A stretch of 46,835 nt of DNA from Bacteroidota bacterium (GCA_016866255.1 VGMY01000017.1:1-46835), one strand, 5' to 3'; positions 17,394-25,800 are shown, counted from the first letter of the stretch. Notes: generated from the sequence alone by a model not told the origin. A program made the numbers and translations.

Positions 17394-18350
17394 ATGAAAA
17401 ATATTTTTCTTTCGATAATTATCGGGGTTTTCTCGATTGCATTTGCCCAACCCACAGCGAGTTTTAACCTATCGGATAACGTTATCTGCGAAGGGGACTG
17501 CATTGAAATAGAAAACAATTCCTCCAACGATGTGGTATCCAGCAGTTGGTCATTTCCAAGCGGCGTTCCTTCGTTTTACAGTGGAATGAATCCTGGCGAA
17601 GTTTGTTTTTCAATCGCGGGTACCTATACGCTTATCCTCACCGTCACAGATGCAAATGGTACAACAAGCTCATCGAGCCAGCAAATTACCGTTGGTTCCG
17701 TACCCACCATTAGCATAGGCCTGTTAGATACCCTAGGTGGGGTTCCGATCGGCGATACCATCATTTCGATGTTCGGAGGAATGTTGCCCAACGGTCAGAT
17801 TACATCAGGGGCTGTGATCGTAGCCTACGGTTACGCCGCAGGAGACTCGTTGGTTTGGCAAACACCCAACGGGGGAAATGACATATGGTGTTTCGGGGAT
17901 TTAGCAGGAATTTGCGATACGATAATTGCAACGCCTTTTTACGACTCTTACTACATTCTCAACAACATCTCGCCCGAAGGGTGTGTGGCATCGGATACCG
18001 TTTTCATTCAAGTGCGCTTTCAAGATTCAGTAATTATAAGCGTTCCCGACGCTTTCTCCCCGAACGACGACTCCTTTAACGACGAATTGAGGGTAATCAC
18101 CAACGTCGATAAAGACTTCAATTATTCCAACGGCTACGACGGAGAAGGGGGGGCAATTGCCTCGATGGATTTTCAGATTTTCAACCGTTATGGTCAACTC
18201 GTATTCCGATCAACAGATCCCAATGAGGGCTGGGATGGAACTTTCAAGGGGAAAGCCTTGAATATAGGAAATTACGCCTACAAACTCGATTATAGATTAA
18301 TCAATGGGTTGTCAGGTTCAATTAATGGTAACGTAACGCTATACAGATAA
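17394..18350 (+). CDS. PKD-domain protein with T9SS type B (gliding motility-associated) C-terminal domain
   Basis: The protein has a clear signal peptide (MKNIFLSIIIGVFSIAFAQ), then a PKD-like beta-sandwich at about 25-105 (SSSWSFPSG...GTYTLILTVTDANG), a Cys-containing middle part, and a C-terminal T9SS type B sorting domain from about residue 216: VPDAFSPNDDSFNDELRV, FQIFNRYGQLVFRS, GWDGTFKGK, GNYAYKLDYR. Type B domains send proteins through the type IX secretion system to the cell surface. The length of 318 residues is short for such cargo. It is followed after 9 bases by a PorP/SprF gene, the usual operon partner for type B cargo, implying secretion and anchoring as a pair. No enzymatic domain is visible. 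Confidence 0.92.
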   Translation: MKNIFLSIIIGVFSIAFAQPTASFNLSDNVICEGDCIEIENNSSNDVVSSSWSFPSGVPSFYSGMNPGEVCFSIAGTYTLILTVTDANGTTSSSSQQITVGSVPTISIGLLDTLGGVPIGDTIISMFGGMLPNGQITSGAVIVAYGYAAGDSLVWQTPNGGNDIWCFGDLAGICDTIIATPFYDSYYILNNISPEGCVASDTVFIQVRFQDSVIISVPDAFSPNDDSFNDELRVITNVDKDFNYSNGYDGEGGAIASMDFQIFNRYGQLVFRSTDPNEGWDGTFKGKALNIGNYAYKLDYRLINGLSGSINGNVTLYR

Positions 18351-18359
18351 TTCCAGATT

Positions 18360-19382
18360 ATGCTTAAGAATTTATTCCTTCTTGTATTGACGTCCTATTT
18401 CGGAACGCATTTTGCTCAATACGCCCACAATTCAAGTATTTTTTACCAAACACCGGGATTGTTCAATCCAGCTGCCATAGGATCAGGTGTTGAAGACTTT
18501 GGCTTTTGCACAGGCTTTAAAATGCAGAACATTCCTATGAATGGGACAAAAATTCGTACCAATTCTTTAATTGCTGAATTCAAAATTTCCGATGGATCTA
18601 TGAGCAGAAATCATTTTGGAATTGGCTTAACGGCCGTTAATGAAGGTATGGGAGAAAGCGCCCTTATGCAGACAGGGGTCAATATTCCCCTTAATTATTC
18701 TATCCAACTCGACCAATTTGCCAAACTCACGATTGGTGCTGCTGCAGGAATGATTCTAATTGGATACGATCCAACCCTCCCCTCCTGGGAATCGAACTGG
18801 ACAGGATTTAATTACAACGGAAATACCAACGACCCCATTTACATCAACAACAACCTCAGCAGAAGCTCGAATGCCTCGTTTAATGTGAACACCGGTGTTC
18901 AATATCAATACACCACACGAAATAAAACGCGACTTTTCGGTGGAGCCGCGATCAACCACGTTAACAGACCTAAGTTCAGTTTTACTGAAACAGGTAACCG
19001 CATGTACAATCAATTGGTCTTCCATGGCGGGGTTGATATAACCACAATGCGCCGAGATTTAAGAATTCAACCGCAATTCATGGCTTTCAAAACCGGACCA
19101 AGCGGCAATTTTATTGCCGGAGTCATGTTCGAAAATATCCTTCGAACGGGCTCTGATATGACCAATATTCTAAAGTCTAAAACCATGAACTACGGTGCGT
19201 TTTACCGATGGAACGACGCAGTAACCATCAATGTAAATTACAAAGCAGCGAACGTGCGTTTTGGAATTGCTGCAGATGTTACGATTTCCAAATTAACGAA
19301 CGCTAACAATGGGTTTGGAGCCGTGGAGGTTTTCATCAAATCGACGCATCTTTACTCAAAAAAGAAAACCAAGCTGAATTAA
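18360..19382 (+). CDS. PorP/SprF family type IX secretion system membrane protein
   Basis: The family consists of outer-membrane beta-barrels that help secrete or attach T9SS type B cargo, as SprF does for SprB. The sequence shows a signal peptide ending at THFAQ, the conserved start of the mature protein YAHNSSIFYQTPGLFNPAAIG (matching the FxxNPAxxG family motif), and alternating hydrophobic strands to the C-terminus with the PorP_SprF-type block FNVNTGVQYQYTTRNKTRLFGGAAINHVNRP. At 340 residues it has normal length. It is 9 bases downstream of the cargo gene. Its 3' end overlaps the convergent desulfhydrase gene by 4 bases. Confidence 0.92.
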   Translation: MLKNLFLLVLTSYFGTHFAQYAHNSSIFYQTPGLFNPAAIGSGVEDFGFCTGFKMQNIPMNGTKIRTNSLIAEFKISDGSMSRNHFGIGLTAVNEGMGESALMQTGVNIPLNYSIQLDQFAKLTIGAAAGMILIGYDPTLPSWESNWTGFNYNGNTNDPIYINNNLSRSSNASFNVNTGVQYQYTTRNKTRLFGGAAINHVNRPKFSFTETGNRMYNQLVFHGGVDITTMRRDLRIQPQFMAFKTGPSGNFIAGVMFENILRTGSDMTNILKSKTMNYGAFYRWNDAVTINVNYKAANVRFGIAADVTISKLTNANNGFGAVEVFIKSTHLYSKKKTKLN

Positions 19383-20275
19383 CCTAGCGAAAGTTGCTTG
19401 AGGGAATAGCCTCCTGTGTGGATAAAAAGCATTCGCTGAACTTGATTTATTTTTTGAGCTTCCCTCATAAAACCCAAGAAAGCCTTTCCAGTGTATACAC
19501 TATCGAGTGGAAAAGGCATGGTATAGGGTTCTTTTTTCAATTCGTTCAGCAATTCTTGAGTTCCCTTAGCATAACCGCCAAATGTATAACCATCCATTAC
19601 GCGTATTCGAGCTCGCTGTTGCTTAAATTGGTATAAAAAGCCGCAATTTTTCGCCAAAAGTTCCATCTCACCCAGCGATGAAAATCCGTTTAGGGCAGGA
19701 AATACCCAAATATTTGTTTTTTCCGATGTACTTAACAAAAGCCCCAAGCTTGTTGTAGTGGTTCCTTGAGCTAGGGCCACAACATCGTAAGGTTCGAGGT
19801 TCTTTCCCATTTCCATGACCCCCAACAATCCCTCTTTGCACGCACCTCCCTCTGGAACGCTAAAAAATCCACGATCGGTAATACCGTAACTCGATTTAGC
19901 TTTTTTGTATTCCGACCGTTCCAAAAATTCAATGCGAGCCCCCATTGACTGACAAAACAGCAATACGTCATTGGACTCAGGTGTTAACTCCTCACCTCTT
20001 ACGTAAAGGTTGCATTGAACCCCATGAATGTTTGCCGCACAGGCAGTGGCTAACAAATGATTGGAAAAGGCTCCTCCAAACGTTTCAATTCCCACAAGGC
20101 AATCTTCCTTGATTATATCAAAAACCCTCTTCAATTTTCTCCACTTATTTCCAGAGATAACATCGTGAATTAAATCGTCGCGCTGAACGAACAATTCATG
20201 TTTATGGTTGTTGAGGAATGTAATGTTCTCGATAACACTATAATCAATGGAAGGAAAAGAAGAAGATTTTAACAC
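19379..20275 (-). CDS. PLP-dependent D-cysteine desulfhydrase / ACC deaminase family protein
   Basis: It belongs to the fold-type II PLP enzymes of the tryptophan synthase beta superfamily. Visible are the PLP Lys in SGNKWRKLK near residue 44, GGAFSNHLLATA (substrate and cofactor loop), VPEGGACKEGLLG, and the Gly/Thr-rich phosphate-binding loop ALAQGTTTTSLGL. Family members remove sulfide from D-cysteine or deaminate 1-aminocyclopropane-1-carboxylate. Sequence alone does not separate the two, and D-cysteine desulfhydrase is more usual outside plant-associated bacteria. At 298 residues it is slightly short. Its 5' end overlaps the divergent DUF5522 gene by 29 bases; no other start codon is close. 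Confidence 0.87.
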   Translation of the reverse strand: MLKSSSFPSIDYSVIENITFLNNHKHELFVQRDDLIHDVISGNKWRKLKRVFDIIKEDCLVGIETFGGAFSNHLLATACAANIHGVQCNLYVRGEELTPESNDVLLFCQSMGARIEFLERSEYKKAKSSYGITDRGFFSVPEGGACKEGLLGVMEMGKNLEPYDVVALAQGTTTTSLGLLLSTSEKTNIWVFPALNGFSSLGEMELLAKNCGFLYQFKQQRARIRVMDGYTFGGYAKGTQELLNELKKEPYTMPFPLDSVYTGKAFLGFMREAQKINQVQRMLFIHTGGYSLKQLSLG

Positions 20276-20453
20276 GGATTTTTCGGATTTTGGTAAGCGA
20301 ACAAAATTATCGGAAGATGATTATTACTTAAGCGATGAAGGTTTTATCATTTTTACTGAATCGTATCATTTAAGAAGGGGTTATTGTTGTAAGAGCAATT
20401 GTAAGCATTGTCCATACGGTTACAACCTAAAAACCGAAAAAGTTATAAAATAA
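20247..20453 (+). CDS. DUF5522 small cysteine-rich protein
   Basis: The 68-residue protein has the DUF5522 core LSEDDYYLSDEGFIIFTESYHLRRGYCCKSNCKHCPYG. Its four cysteines in CCxxNCxHC could bind zinc or an Fe-S centre; this is inference, and the family has no known function. The conserved core begins about residue 20, so the start at 20247 leaves a short unconserved head of about 20 residues. The head overlaps the divergent desulfhydrase start by 29 bases, and its 3' end overlaps the convergent acyltransferase gene by 11 bases. Confidence 0.85.
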   Translation: MEGKEEDFNTDFSDFGKRTKLSEDDYYLSDEGFIIFTESYHLRRGYCCKSNCKHCPYGYNLKTEKVIK

Positions 20454-20988
20454 TTCCGTTCTCGGGATATTTACCCTCATATTGTGCCAATGCACGCTTG
20501 ATGCTGTTAATGTCCTCCTGAACGTTTCCGGTTGGCTGGAAAACCCCATGAATTCCACCAATTTTTCTGCGGTAATCCATGTATGCCAGAAGGATTGGAA
20601 CCTTTGCCGTTTGAGCAATAACGTAGAATCCTTTTCTCCAATTTTGATTTGCTGCACGCGTTCCTTCGGGAGTAAATATCAAGAGAACCGCATCGTTGTC
20701 GTTAAATAATTTTACCGCCTGTTGCACCATATTGTTATTACGTCCTCTATTTACCGGTAGAGCCCCTAACATTCTCAAAATAAAATTTAACGGAAAAACA
20801 AAGAGTTCTTTTTTGATCAAAAATCGCGCTTTAAAGTTGACTTTATAAAAAGCCAATCGACCAATTACGAAATCCCAATTAGAGGTATGTGGCGCAACCA
20901 CCACTACCGCTTTTTTGATGTCTTTTGGCACAGAAACTTCAATTCTCCAACCAAACAAGGCAAATATCCAATCCACGAATATTTTCAT
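20443..20988 (-). CDS. 1-acyl-glycerol-3-phosphate acyltransferase-like (PlsC family)
   Basis: It is an LPLAT-superfamily acyltransferase at the inner membrane. Motif I HTSNWD (HxxxxD form) lies near residue 34, motif III is FTPEGTR near 105, and ILLAYMDYR near 133 corresponds to motif IV. With 181 residues it is a short member, close to the lyso-ornithine-lipid or small PlsC-like group, so the acceptor is uncertain. A TTG two codons earlier (20994) is part of the -7 element TACCTTTG, so ATG at 20986-20988 is the better start. That makes the transcript probably leaderless: only 3 bases separate the -7 box from the ATG. Confidence 0.85.
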   Translation of the reverse strand: MKIFVDWIFALFGWRIEVSVPKDIKKAVVVVAPHTSNWDFVIGRLAFYKVNFKARFLIKKELFVFPLNFILRMLGALPVNRGRNNNMVQQAVKLFNDNDAVLLIFTPEGTRAANQNWRKGFYVIAQTAKVPILLAYMDYRRKIGGIHGVFQPTGNVQEDINSIKRALAQYEGKYPENGIIL

Positions 20989-20991
20989 ATA

Positions 20992-20999
20992 CAAAGGTA
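20992..20999 (-). promoter_or_regulatory. Putative -7 element (TACCTTTG) for the PlsC-like gene
   Basis: This is a perfect TAnnTTTG match on the minus strand, 3 bases before the ATG at 20988, so transcription would start at or next to the start codon. It faces away from the plus-strand element at 21017-21024, with 17 bases between the two. Confidence 0.55.
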
Positions 21000-21016
21000 A
21001 TCAAAACCCTTTTGTC

Positions 21017-21024
21017 TAAATTTG
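21017..21024 (+). promoter_or_regulatory. Putative -7 element (TAAATTTG) for the anchored protein at 21030
   Basis: This is a perfect TAnnTTTG match, 5 bases before the ATG at 21030. Its -33 region must overlap the divergent -7 element at 20992-20999. Confidence 0.55.
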
Positions 21025-21029
21025 TCAAT

Positions 21030-22280
21030 ATGAATTGGCTAAAATTTATTCAACGCCTCGTGGCCATAAGCGCAATTTTCATCATATGGATTGGCGTTTA
21101 CCTTTATACGATGCGAGCTGAGAGCCCCCAATCCAACGGAAAAATAGAATTACCCCTGGGAACTCTTGGCCTCATAAAAGTTAATACTCCCGCGATCAGT
21201 AAATCCATTTTGTTCGAATTTGCATTTAATAATAAAGACCCCCGAATCTTAAAAATCGTTTCTGAATACTGGCAAAATCTTGCCCAAGACACCTCCAAAA
21301 AACAAATTCCCATTGATTTTAATCATGAAATCAACTTCATAAAAGTTAAAGACCGCAATGATATAATTTGGATTTTATCGGGTGAACATATGCCTGTCAA
21401 AGAACCGCTTAAACCCGAATCGGGATTCATAAGAAAAAATCGCTATTACTGGGTACTCAACTCATCTTCTGATGATTTAAAAGGTTTAAAAATGAGCCTT
21501 AATAAAACGGCTTGGTTTCCATTTTATTCCGATAATTTGAAAACTGTTCAGTATCACTTAATTTCCAACAAAACCCTGACCAATTCTTACTTGTTAGATA
21601 TACTAAACCGCCAACTCCTTATTTCCTACAAACCTACCGTCGAAGCAACAAGCTTAAGGCCCTCCGGTAAAGGACAATACTTTCATTTAACAACAACCTT
21701 GAATAAGGGAAGTTTCATACCCCCAAAATACTTATCCTACAAAAAATTCATCGAGTCGCTTTCGGGATTATCCATTAATTATTATGGGGCTAAGTACATT
21801 GACGACGATTCAGGGCCTTCGTACGTTGAACCCCAATGTGATATTTTGTTGACGTTTGCAAAAAAAACAAGTACGGATGAAATGTTTCCCCTGTTGAGAG
21901 AACTGTTCGGAAACGATCTCCGTTTCACCAATCAAAGCCTTCTTTTACATAATTCAAGATATCATTTTCATGCGTATAACGATTCTACCTTGTACATTGG
22001 TAAAAATCGAATGCGTATTGAAAAAAACTTCAACACCTTCGCCATGAATGGAAATCCAGAGGTCATTACCGAAATTTCCAATTTAGGTTGGAAAGCAGGA
22101 GTTCTGGAACTCATTCCTGAGTACCGGGCACTAAAGGAATTTTCACACTCCATTAACTCCGTTAAAACAACTTTCGGGCAAGAAAACCATACCTTAGCCA
22201 TACAGTTTAAGGAAGGTATAAACCCCCAATTGGAAAGCTTTCTTCTGGTGTTGACCTTGGTGAATGCTTATCAATTTTAA
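21030..22280 (+). CDS. Membrane-anchored protein of unknown function
   Basis: I do not recognise this 416-residue protein. It begins with MNWLKFIQRLVAISAIFIIWIGVYLY, a positively charged head and one membrane helix that has no cleavage site, so it is probably anchored in the inner membrane with the rest in the periplasm. The remainder is mixed alpha/beta without cysteines in a motif or obvious catalytic signature. It contains repeated SLRPSGKGQYFHLTTTLNKG-like beta segments and ends in a hydrophobic stretch LLVLTLVNAYQF. An upstream open frame extends to 20925 but would read across the promoter and into the acyltransferase gene. The two divergent genes share a 41-base regulatory region, which hints at related or mutually exclusive expression. 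Confidence 0.7.
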   Translation: MNWLKFIQRLVAISAIFIIWIGVYLYTMRAESPQSNGKIELPLGTLGLIKVNTPAISKSILFEFAFNNKDPRILKIVSEYWQNLAQDTSKKQIPIDFNHEINFIKVKDRNDIIWILSGEHMPVKEPLKPESGFIRKNRYYWVLNSSSDDLKGLKMSLNKTAWFPFYSDNLKTVQYHLISNKTLTNSYLLDILNRQLLISYKPTVEATSLRPSGKGQYFHLTTTLNKGSFIPPKYLSYKKFIESLSGLSINYYGAKYIDDDSGPSYVEPQCDILLTFAKKTSTDEMFPLLRELFGNDLRFTNQSLLLHNSRYHFHAYNDSTLYIGKNRMRIEKNFNTFAMNGNPEVITEISNLGWKAGVLELIPEYRALKEFSHSINSVKTTFGQENHTLAIQFKEGINPQLESFLLVLTLVNAYQF

Positions 22281-22298
22281 GGGTCTCAGCAAGGAATT

Positions 22299-22516
22299 CT
22301 ATTGATTTGTGTAATTACCTACCAACGCTCCATTACCCATCAGGTACTCTCCTGGGTCAAAATTTTGTGCGGCATTGTTCACTTGTAGGAAAAGATTTTC
22401 GCTTTGGATTAGTCCAGGAAACAGCGTAAAGCCTGCTCTAGGACTTGGTAAAACTTAAATCAAATTCGTCTGATCCAAGGTATCGGTAAAACCGAAAAAT
22501 TCAGTCACTTTAACAC
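22299..22516 (-). pseudogene. Possible gene remnant with one internal stop
   Basis: On the minus strand a single frame reads as normal protein across this gap: from about 22516, LSVKVTEFFGFTDTLDQTNL, a TAA at 22455-22457, then 51 codons containing AGFTLFPGLIQSENLFLQV and EYLMGNGALVGNYTNQ, ended by TAG at 22299-22301. It has no start codon and follows the stop of the propeller gene in another frame. The second part vaguely resembles a T9SS type A sorting domain (F-x-L-F-P at the start, a hydrophobic strand, then L-V-G-N-Y). It could be the broken 3' end of a secreted-protein gene. The alternative is a chance open frame in non-coding DNA. Confidence 0.35.
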
Positions 22517-23518
22517 TTAATTTTTGATCAAAACCGCTTTTCGTACCGGTTCAAGAGGGAAAAGCCCCAAATTTCGATTCAAGGTTATCCAAAGCCGCTC
22601 GTCTCGGGAAACATCCATGGACAGAAAATTTCCTTTGTGCCAGGCGGTCCAATGCTGTCCGCCGTCTGTGGAAAAATCCAGTCCGTTGGTTCCACAAGCA
22701 AAAGTAACCCCTTGAAAATGGATCACACAGGACCTGTAACCCATAGGAGGAACGGTGGATTCCCTCCACGTTTTACCACCATTCGTTGAGGTAAAACAAA
22801 CCTTGCTCCTTCGATCCGGAAATTGGTAGTTCCCACCAACCACAACGAAATGCTTGCGATCGATTGCACAAAACGAGTAGGCACCCTCCCCTTCTCCACT
22901 TAAAAACGGTATGGTATAAGACTTCCAGCGTTTCCCCCTCTTTTTGCCAATCATTATGCGCGAATGGGTTCCTCCGCTCACAAAATACAAGGTTTTATCA
23001 AGAATTTGAACGGTCGTTCCGCTCGCCGCAAATGCGGCTTCTCCCTCAAAAGCATTTAATCCTCTCACCTGAATCCATTGCTTTCCGAAATTGTAGGAAA
23101 GATAAACTTGAAACTCGCCGTTCGCCGGATCCCCCATGGCAAAGACCAAGGAATCTTTTACCGCGATTCCATCGAAAAAAACACTTTTACCTTCGGGTCG
23201 TGGAAAAAGGATAGGTTCATAATTGGTGTGGCGAAAAACCTTTCCCGAATCGCCCGTTTGCATCCATAAGACCCCGCATTGATTGACCTCAACATCCCTG
23301 ATTTCTGGATTTTGTCGGTTCAATGCATGCAGCTCACTGGTATTGGGATTATACGAAAAACATCGGCCAAGATTATCACCTAAGTACACCAAGCCTTGAG
23401 CGCATCGGAGGGCTCTTGCGTGGGCCAGGGGATTCACGGTGTCTAACAGTATCGGCTCTTGGGCCTGAGCCATCAAAAACCAAGCGAATAACTCCAAAAA
23501 ACAGAGCAGGAACCTCAA
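22517..23518 (-). CDS. Exported BNR/Ycf48-like beta-propeller protein, TTG start
   Basis: The mature part contains several Asp-box/BNR motifs: LSYNFGKQW, TSTNGGKTW and FSTDGGQHW, separated by blade-sized stretches. This is the pattern of Ycf48-like and sialidase-type propellers, but catalytic sialidase residues are not evident. The frame is open back to 23617, which would overlap glnA by 98 bases. A TTG at 23516-23518, one base after the glnA stop, gives a clean signal peptide MRFLLCFLELFAWFLMAQAQ and a 333-residue protein, so this start was chosen. It probably shares the glnA transcript. Function is unknown; such propellers are often assembly factors or binding modules in the periplasm or at the cell surface. 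Confidence 0.75.
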   Translation of the reverse strand: MRFLLCFLELFAWFLMAQAQEPILLDTVNPLAHARALRCAQGLVYLGDNLGRCFSYNPNTSELHALNRQNPEIRDVEVNQCGVLWMQTGDSGKVFRHTNYEPILFPRPEGKSVFFDGIAVKDSLVFAMGDPANGEFQVYLSYNFGKQWIQVRGLNAFEGEAAFAASGTTVQILDKTLYFVSGGTHSRIMIGKKRGKRWKSYTIPFLSGEGEGAYSFCAIDRKHFVVVGGNYQFPDRRSKVCFTSTNGGKTWRESTVPPMGYRSCVIHFQGVTFACGTNGLDFSTDGGQHWTAWHKGNFLSMDVSRDERLWITLNRNLGLFPLEPVRKAVLIKN

Positions 23519-23519
23519 T

Positions 23520-25706
23520 TTATCGGATAAAGAGCAATTCTCGGAATTTAGGCAATGGCCATAATTCGTCTTCCACCAACAATTCGAGTTTGTCCGCATG
23601 GTACCGAATTTCATCAAAATGAACCTTCACCCGATCGCAATAGGCCAGTGCTTTTTGCTCCACGTCCTCCATGGCATTCGCCTTCTTACGTTCCGCCAAC
23701 ATTCGCTCAGAGGCAGCCTTCATAGCGTTTAAATGGTGGTTAACCTCTTGCAACCTATCAATTTGTACCTTAGCCAATTCTCTCCCCGATTTTTCGCCAA
23801 ACACCCCCATGAGTCCCTGGATGTTCTGAATCAACTTATTTTGGTATTCTACCGCAGCAGGCATAAAATTGTTGTTCACCAAATCCCCCATTAACCTAGA
23901 TTCAATTTGAATCTTCAGCACATAGCCTTCAAATTCTATTTCCCTTCGAGCCTCTAATTCCCGAGCATTCAACACTCCCATTTTATCGAATAATTGCTCT
24001 ACCCAAGCCTCATGGTAAACCTGCAAGGCGCGTGGGGTATCTTTACGGTTCGAGAGTCCTCTTTTCTCAGCCTCTAAGCGCCATTCTTCGCCATAGCCAT
24101 TTCCCTCGAAACGAATTTTTTTCGAATTTTTGATCAATACCTGCAATTCTTTGAGTATTGCCTCGTCTTTACCTTCTCCCTTGGCAGTTCGAACGTCAAT
24201 GGCCTTCTTGAATTCAAGGAGTTGATTGGCTACAATCATATTCAAAACAATCATTGCCGAGGAACAATTCGCTGAAGATCCCACAGCACGAAATTCAAAT
24301 TTATTCCCCGTAAAAGCAAAGGGTGACGTACGGTTTCTGTCCGTGTTATCCAATAAAATTTGCGGGATTTTACCGATGTTTAATTTCAACTCTGTCTTAT
24401 CTTGAGGGGTCATTTTCCCAGCTTTAATGTTTTTCTCGAGGTCGTCCAAAACCGCGGTCAAGGAACTTCCGATAAATACAGAAATAATGGCAGGAGGAGC
24501 TTCGTTTGCCCCAAGGCGGTGGTCGTTCCCCGCAGACGCAATGGAGGCACGGAGTAAATCGGCGTTGTCGTGAATGGCTTTTATCGTATTTACGAAAAAG
24601 GTTAAAAACTGCAGGTTACTCTTTGGGTTTTTGCCAGGAGCCAATAAATTTACTCCTGTATTGGTGCTCAACGACCAATTGTTGTGTTTTCCGGAACCGT
24701 TCACTCCAGCAAAGGGTTTTTCATGCAATAAGACCCTAAAATCATGCTTTCGAGCAATTTTCTCCATCAAATCCATCAACAAAAGGTTGTGGTCGTTAGC
24801 AAGATTACACTCTTCAAAAATGGGGGCACATTCGAATTGATTTGGCGCTACTTCATTGTGACGCGTAGTTACAGGTATCCCCAACTTCAGGGATTCCACT
24901 TCAAATTCGCGCATAAAGGCATTGACGCGTTCCGGGATGGAACCGAAGTAGTGGTCTTCGAGTTGTTGGCCTTTTGCAGGAGCGTGCCCAAAAAGCGCCC
25001 TCCCGGTGAGCAGTAAATCAGGCCTTGCATTAAACAATGCTTGGTCCACCAAAAAATATTCTTGCTCCCAACCCAAGGTTGTATTAACCTTGCTCACATT
25101 TTTATCGAACAATTGGCAAACTTCAACAGCCGCTTTGTCAATGCCATGCAATGCCCGCAGCAAGGGAGTTTTGTAATCGAGCGATTCTCCCGTGTATGAG
25201 ATGAAGATAGTGGGAATGCACAACGTTTTACCAATTATAAAAGCGGGAGATGATGGATCCCAAGCAGTATAGCCACGCGCCTCGAAGGTATTTCGAATGC
25301 CCCCGTTCGGAAACGACGATGCGTCCGGCTCCTGCTGAACCAACATATCGCCATCGAAACGTTCAATAGCCTTTCCTGGCCCTACGGGCTTGAGAAAAGC
25401 ATCGTGTTTTTCAGCTGTAGCACCCGTTAATGGCTGAAACCAGTGAGTGTAGTGCGTCGCGCCTTTGGATAATGCCCAATCTTTCATGGCAATAGCTACT
25501 GAATCAGCAAGTTTTCGATCCAACCTTATCCCCGAATGAATCGCTTCCATCATGGATTTATACGTTTCAGAAGGAAGGTATTCCCGCATTACGTCGCTGT
25601 GAAAAACTAAGGATCCAAACAATTCAGAAAGTTTCTGATTCAATTCAACGGGTTTCGGTGTTCTTTTTAAAACATCTCTGTAAGCAGCTAATCTCTTTTC
25701 TGGCAT
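23520..25706 (-). CDS. glnA: Glutamine synthetase type III
   Basis: It makes glutamine from glutamate, ammonia and ATP. The length of 728 residues and the sequence are those of GSIII (GlnN), the large dodecameric type common in Bacteroidota. Catalytic blocks are GWEQEYFLVD near residue 212 (metal-binding Glu), TRHNEVAPNQFECAPIFEE, GVNGSGKHNNWSLSTNTG near 339 and NRTSPFAFTGNKFEFRAVGSSAN-type block near 459. An in-frame ATG at 25769 would add 21 residues, but these cover the -7 element at 25723-25730, so MPEKRLAAYRDVL is taken as the N-terminus. The propeller gene starts 1 base after its stop. No PII gene is adjacent. Confidence 0.95.
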   Translation of the reverse strand: MPEKRLAAYRDVLKRTPKPVELNQKLSELFGSLVFHSDVMREYLPSETYKSMMEAIHSGIRLDRKLADSVAIAMKDWALSKGATHYTHWFQPLTGATAEKHDAFLKPVGPGKAIERFDGDMLVQQEPDASSFPNGGIRNTFEARGYTAWDPSSPAFIIGKTLCIPTIFISYTGESLDYKTPLLRALHGIDKAAVEVCQLFDKNVSKVNTTLGWEQEYFLVDQALFNARPDLLLTGRALFGHAPAKGQQLEDHYFGSIPERVNAFMREFEVESLKLGIPVTTRHNEVAPNQFECAPIFEECNLANDHNLLLMDLMEKIARKHDFRVLLHEKPFAGVNGSGKHNNWSLSTNTGVNLLAPGKNPKSNLQFLTFFVNTIKAIHDNADLLRASIASAGNDHRLGANEAPPAIISVFIGSSLTAVLDDLEKNIKAGKMTPQDKTELKLNIGKIPQILLDNTDRNRTSPFAFTGNKFEFRAVGSSANCSSAMIVLNMIVANQLLEFKKAIDVRTAKGEGKDEAILKELQVLIKNSKKIRFEGNGYGEEWRLEAEKRGLSNRKDTPRALQVYHEAWVEQLFDKMGVLNARELEARREIEFEGYVLKIQIESRLMGDLVNNNFMPAAVEYQNKLIQNIQGLMGVFGEKSGRELAKVQIDRLQEVNHHLNAMKAASERMLAERKKANAMEDVEQKALAYCDRVKVHFDEIRYHADKLELLVEDELWPLPKFRELLFIR

Positions 25707-25722
25707 TTTTATTATTTTTTCA

Positions 25723-25730
25723 CAAAAGTA
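25723..25730 (-). promoter_or_regulatory. Putative -7 element (TACTTTTG) for glnA
   Basis: This perfect TAnnTTTG match on the minus strand ends 16 bases before the chosen glnA start. Confidence 0.5.
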
Positions 25731-25777
25731 TTTAATTTTTGATAGGGTAATTTGAAAATTTACCCACATTTTTTCAA

Positions 25778-25800
25778 CACCCCCCCTTAAAAAAAGGGTG
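25778..25800. repeat. Imperfect inverted repeat in the glnA/NUDIX divergent region
   Basis: CACCC and GGGTG flank a C-run and an A-run that can also pair as CCCTT/AAGGG. It lies between the two divergent -7 elements, about 47 bases upstream of the glnA element. It could be an operator or just a low-complexity hairpin; no known regulator motif is recognised. Confidence 0.3.

Noticed and set aside
20925-21029. Longer N-terminus of the anchored protein at 21030
   Set aside because: It would run antisense through the acyltransferase start and both promoter elements, and would place charged residues before an otherwise normal membrane anchor.
23519-23617. Upstream extension of the propeller gene over the end of glnA, or a frameshift joining both genes
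   Set aside because: The TTG at 23516-23518 gives a good signal peptide right after the glnA stop, and the extension codes for no recognisable segment, so no fusion or frameshift is needed.
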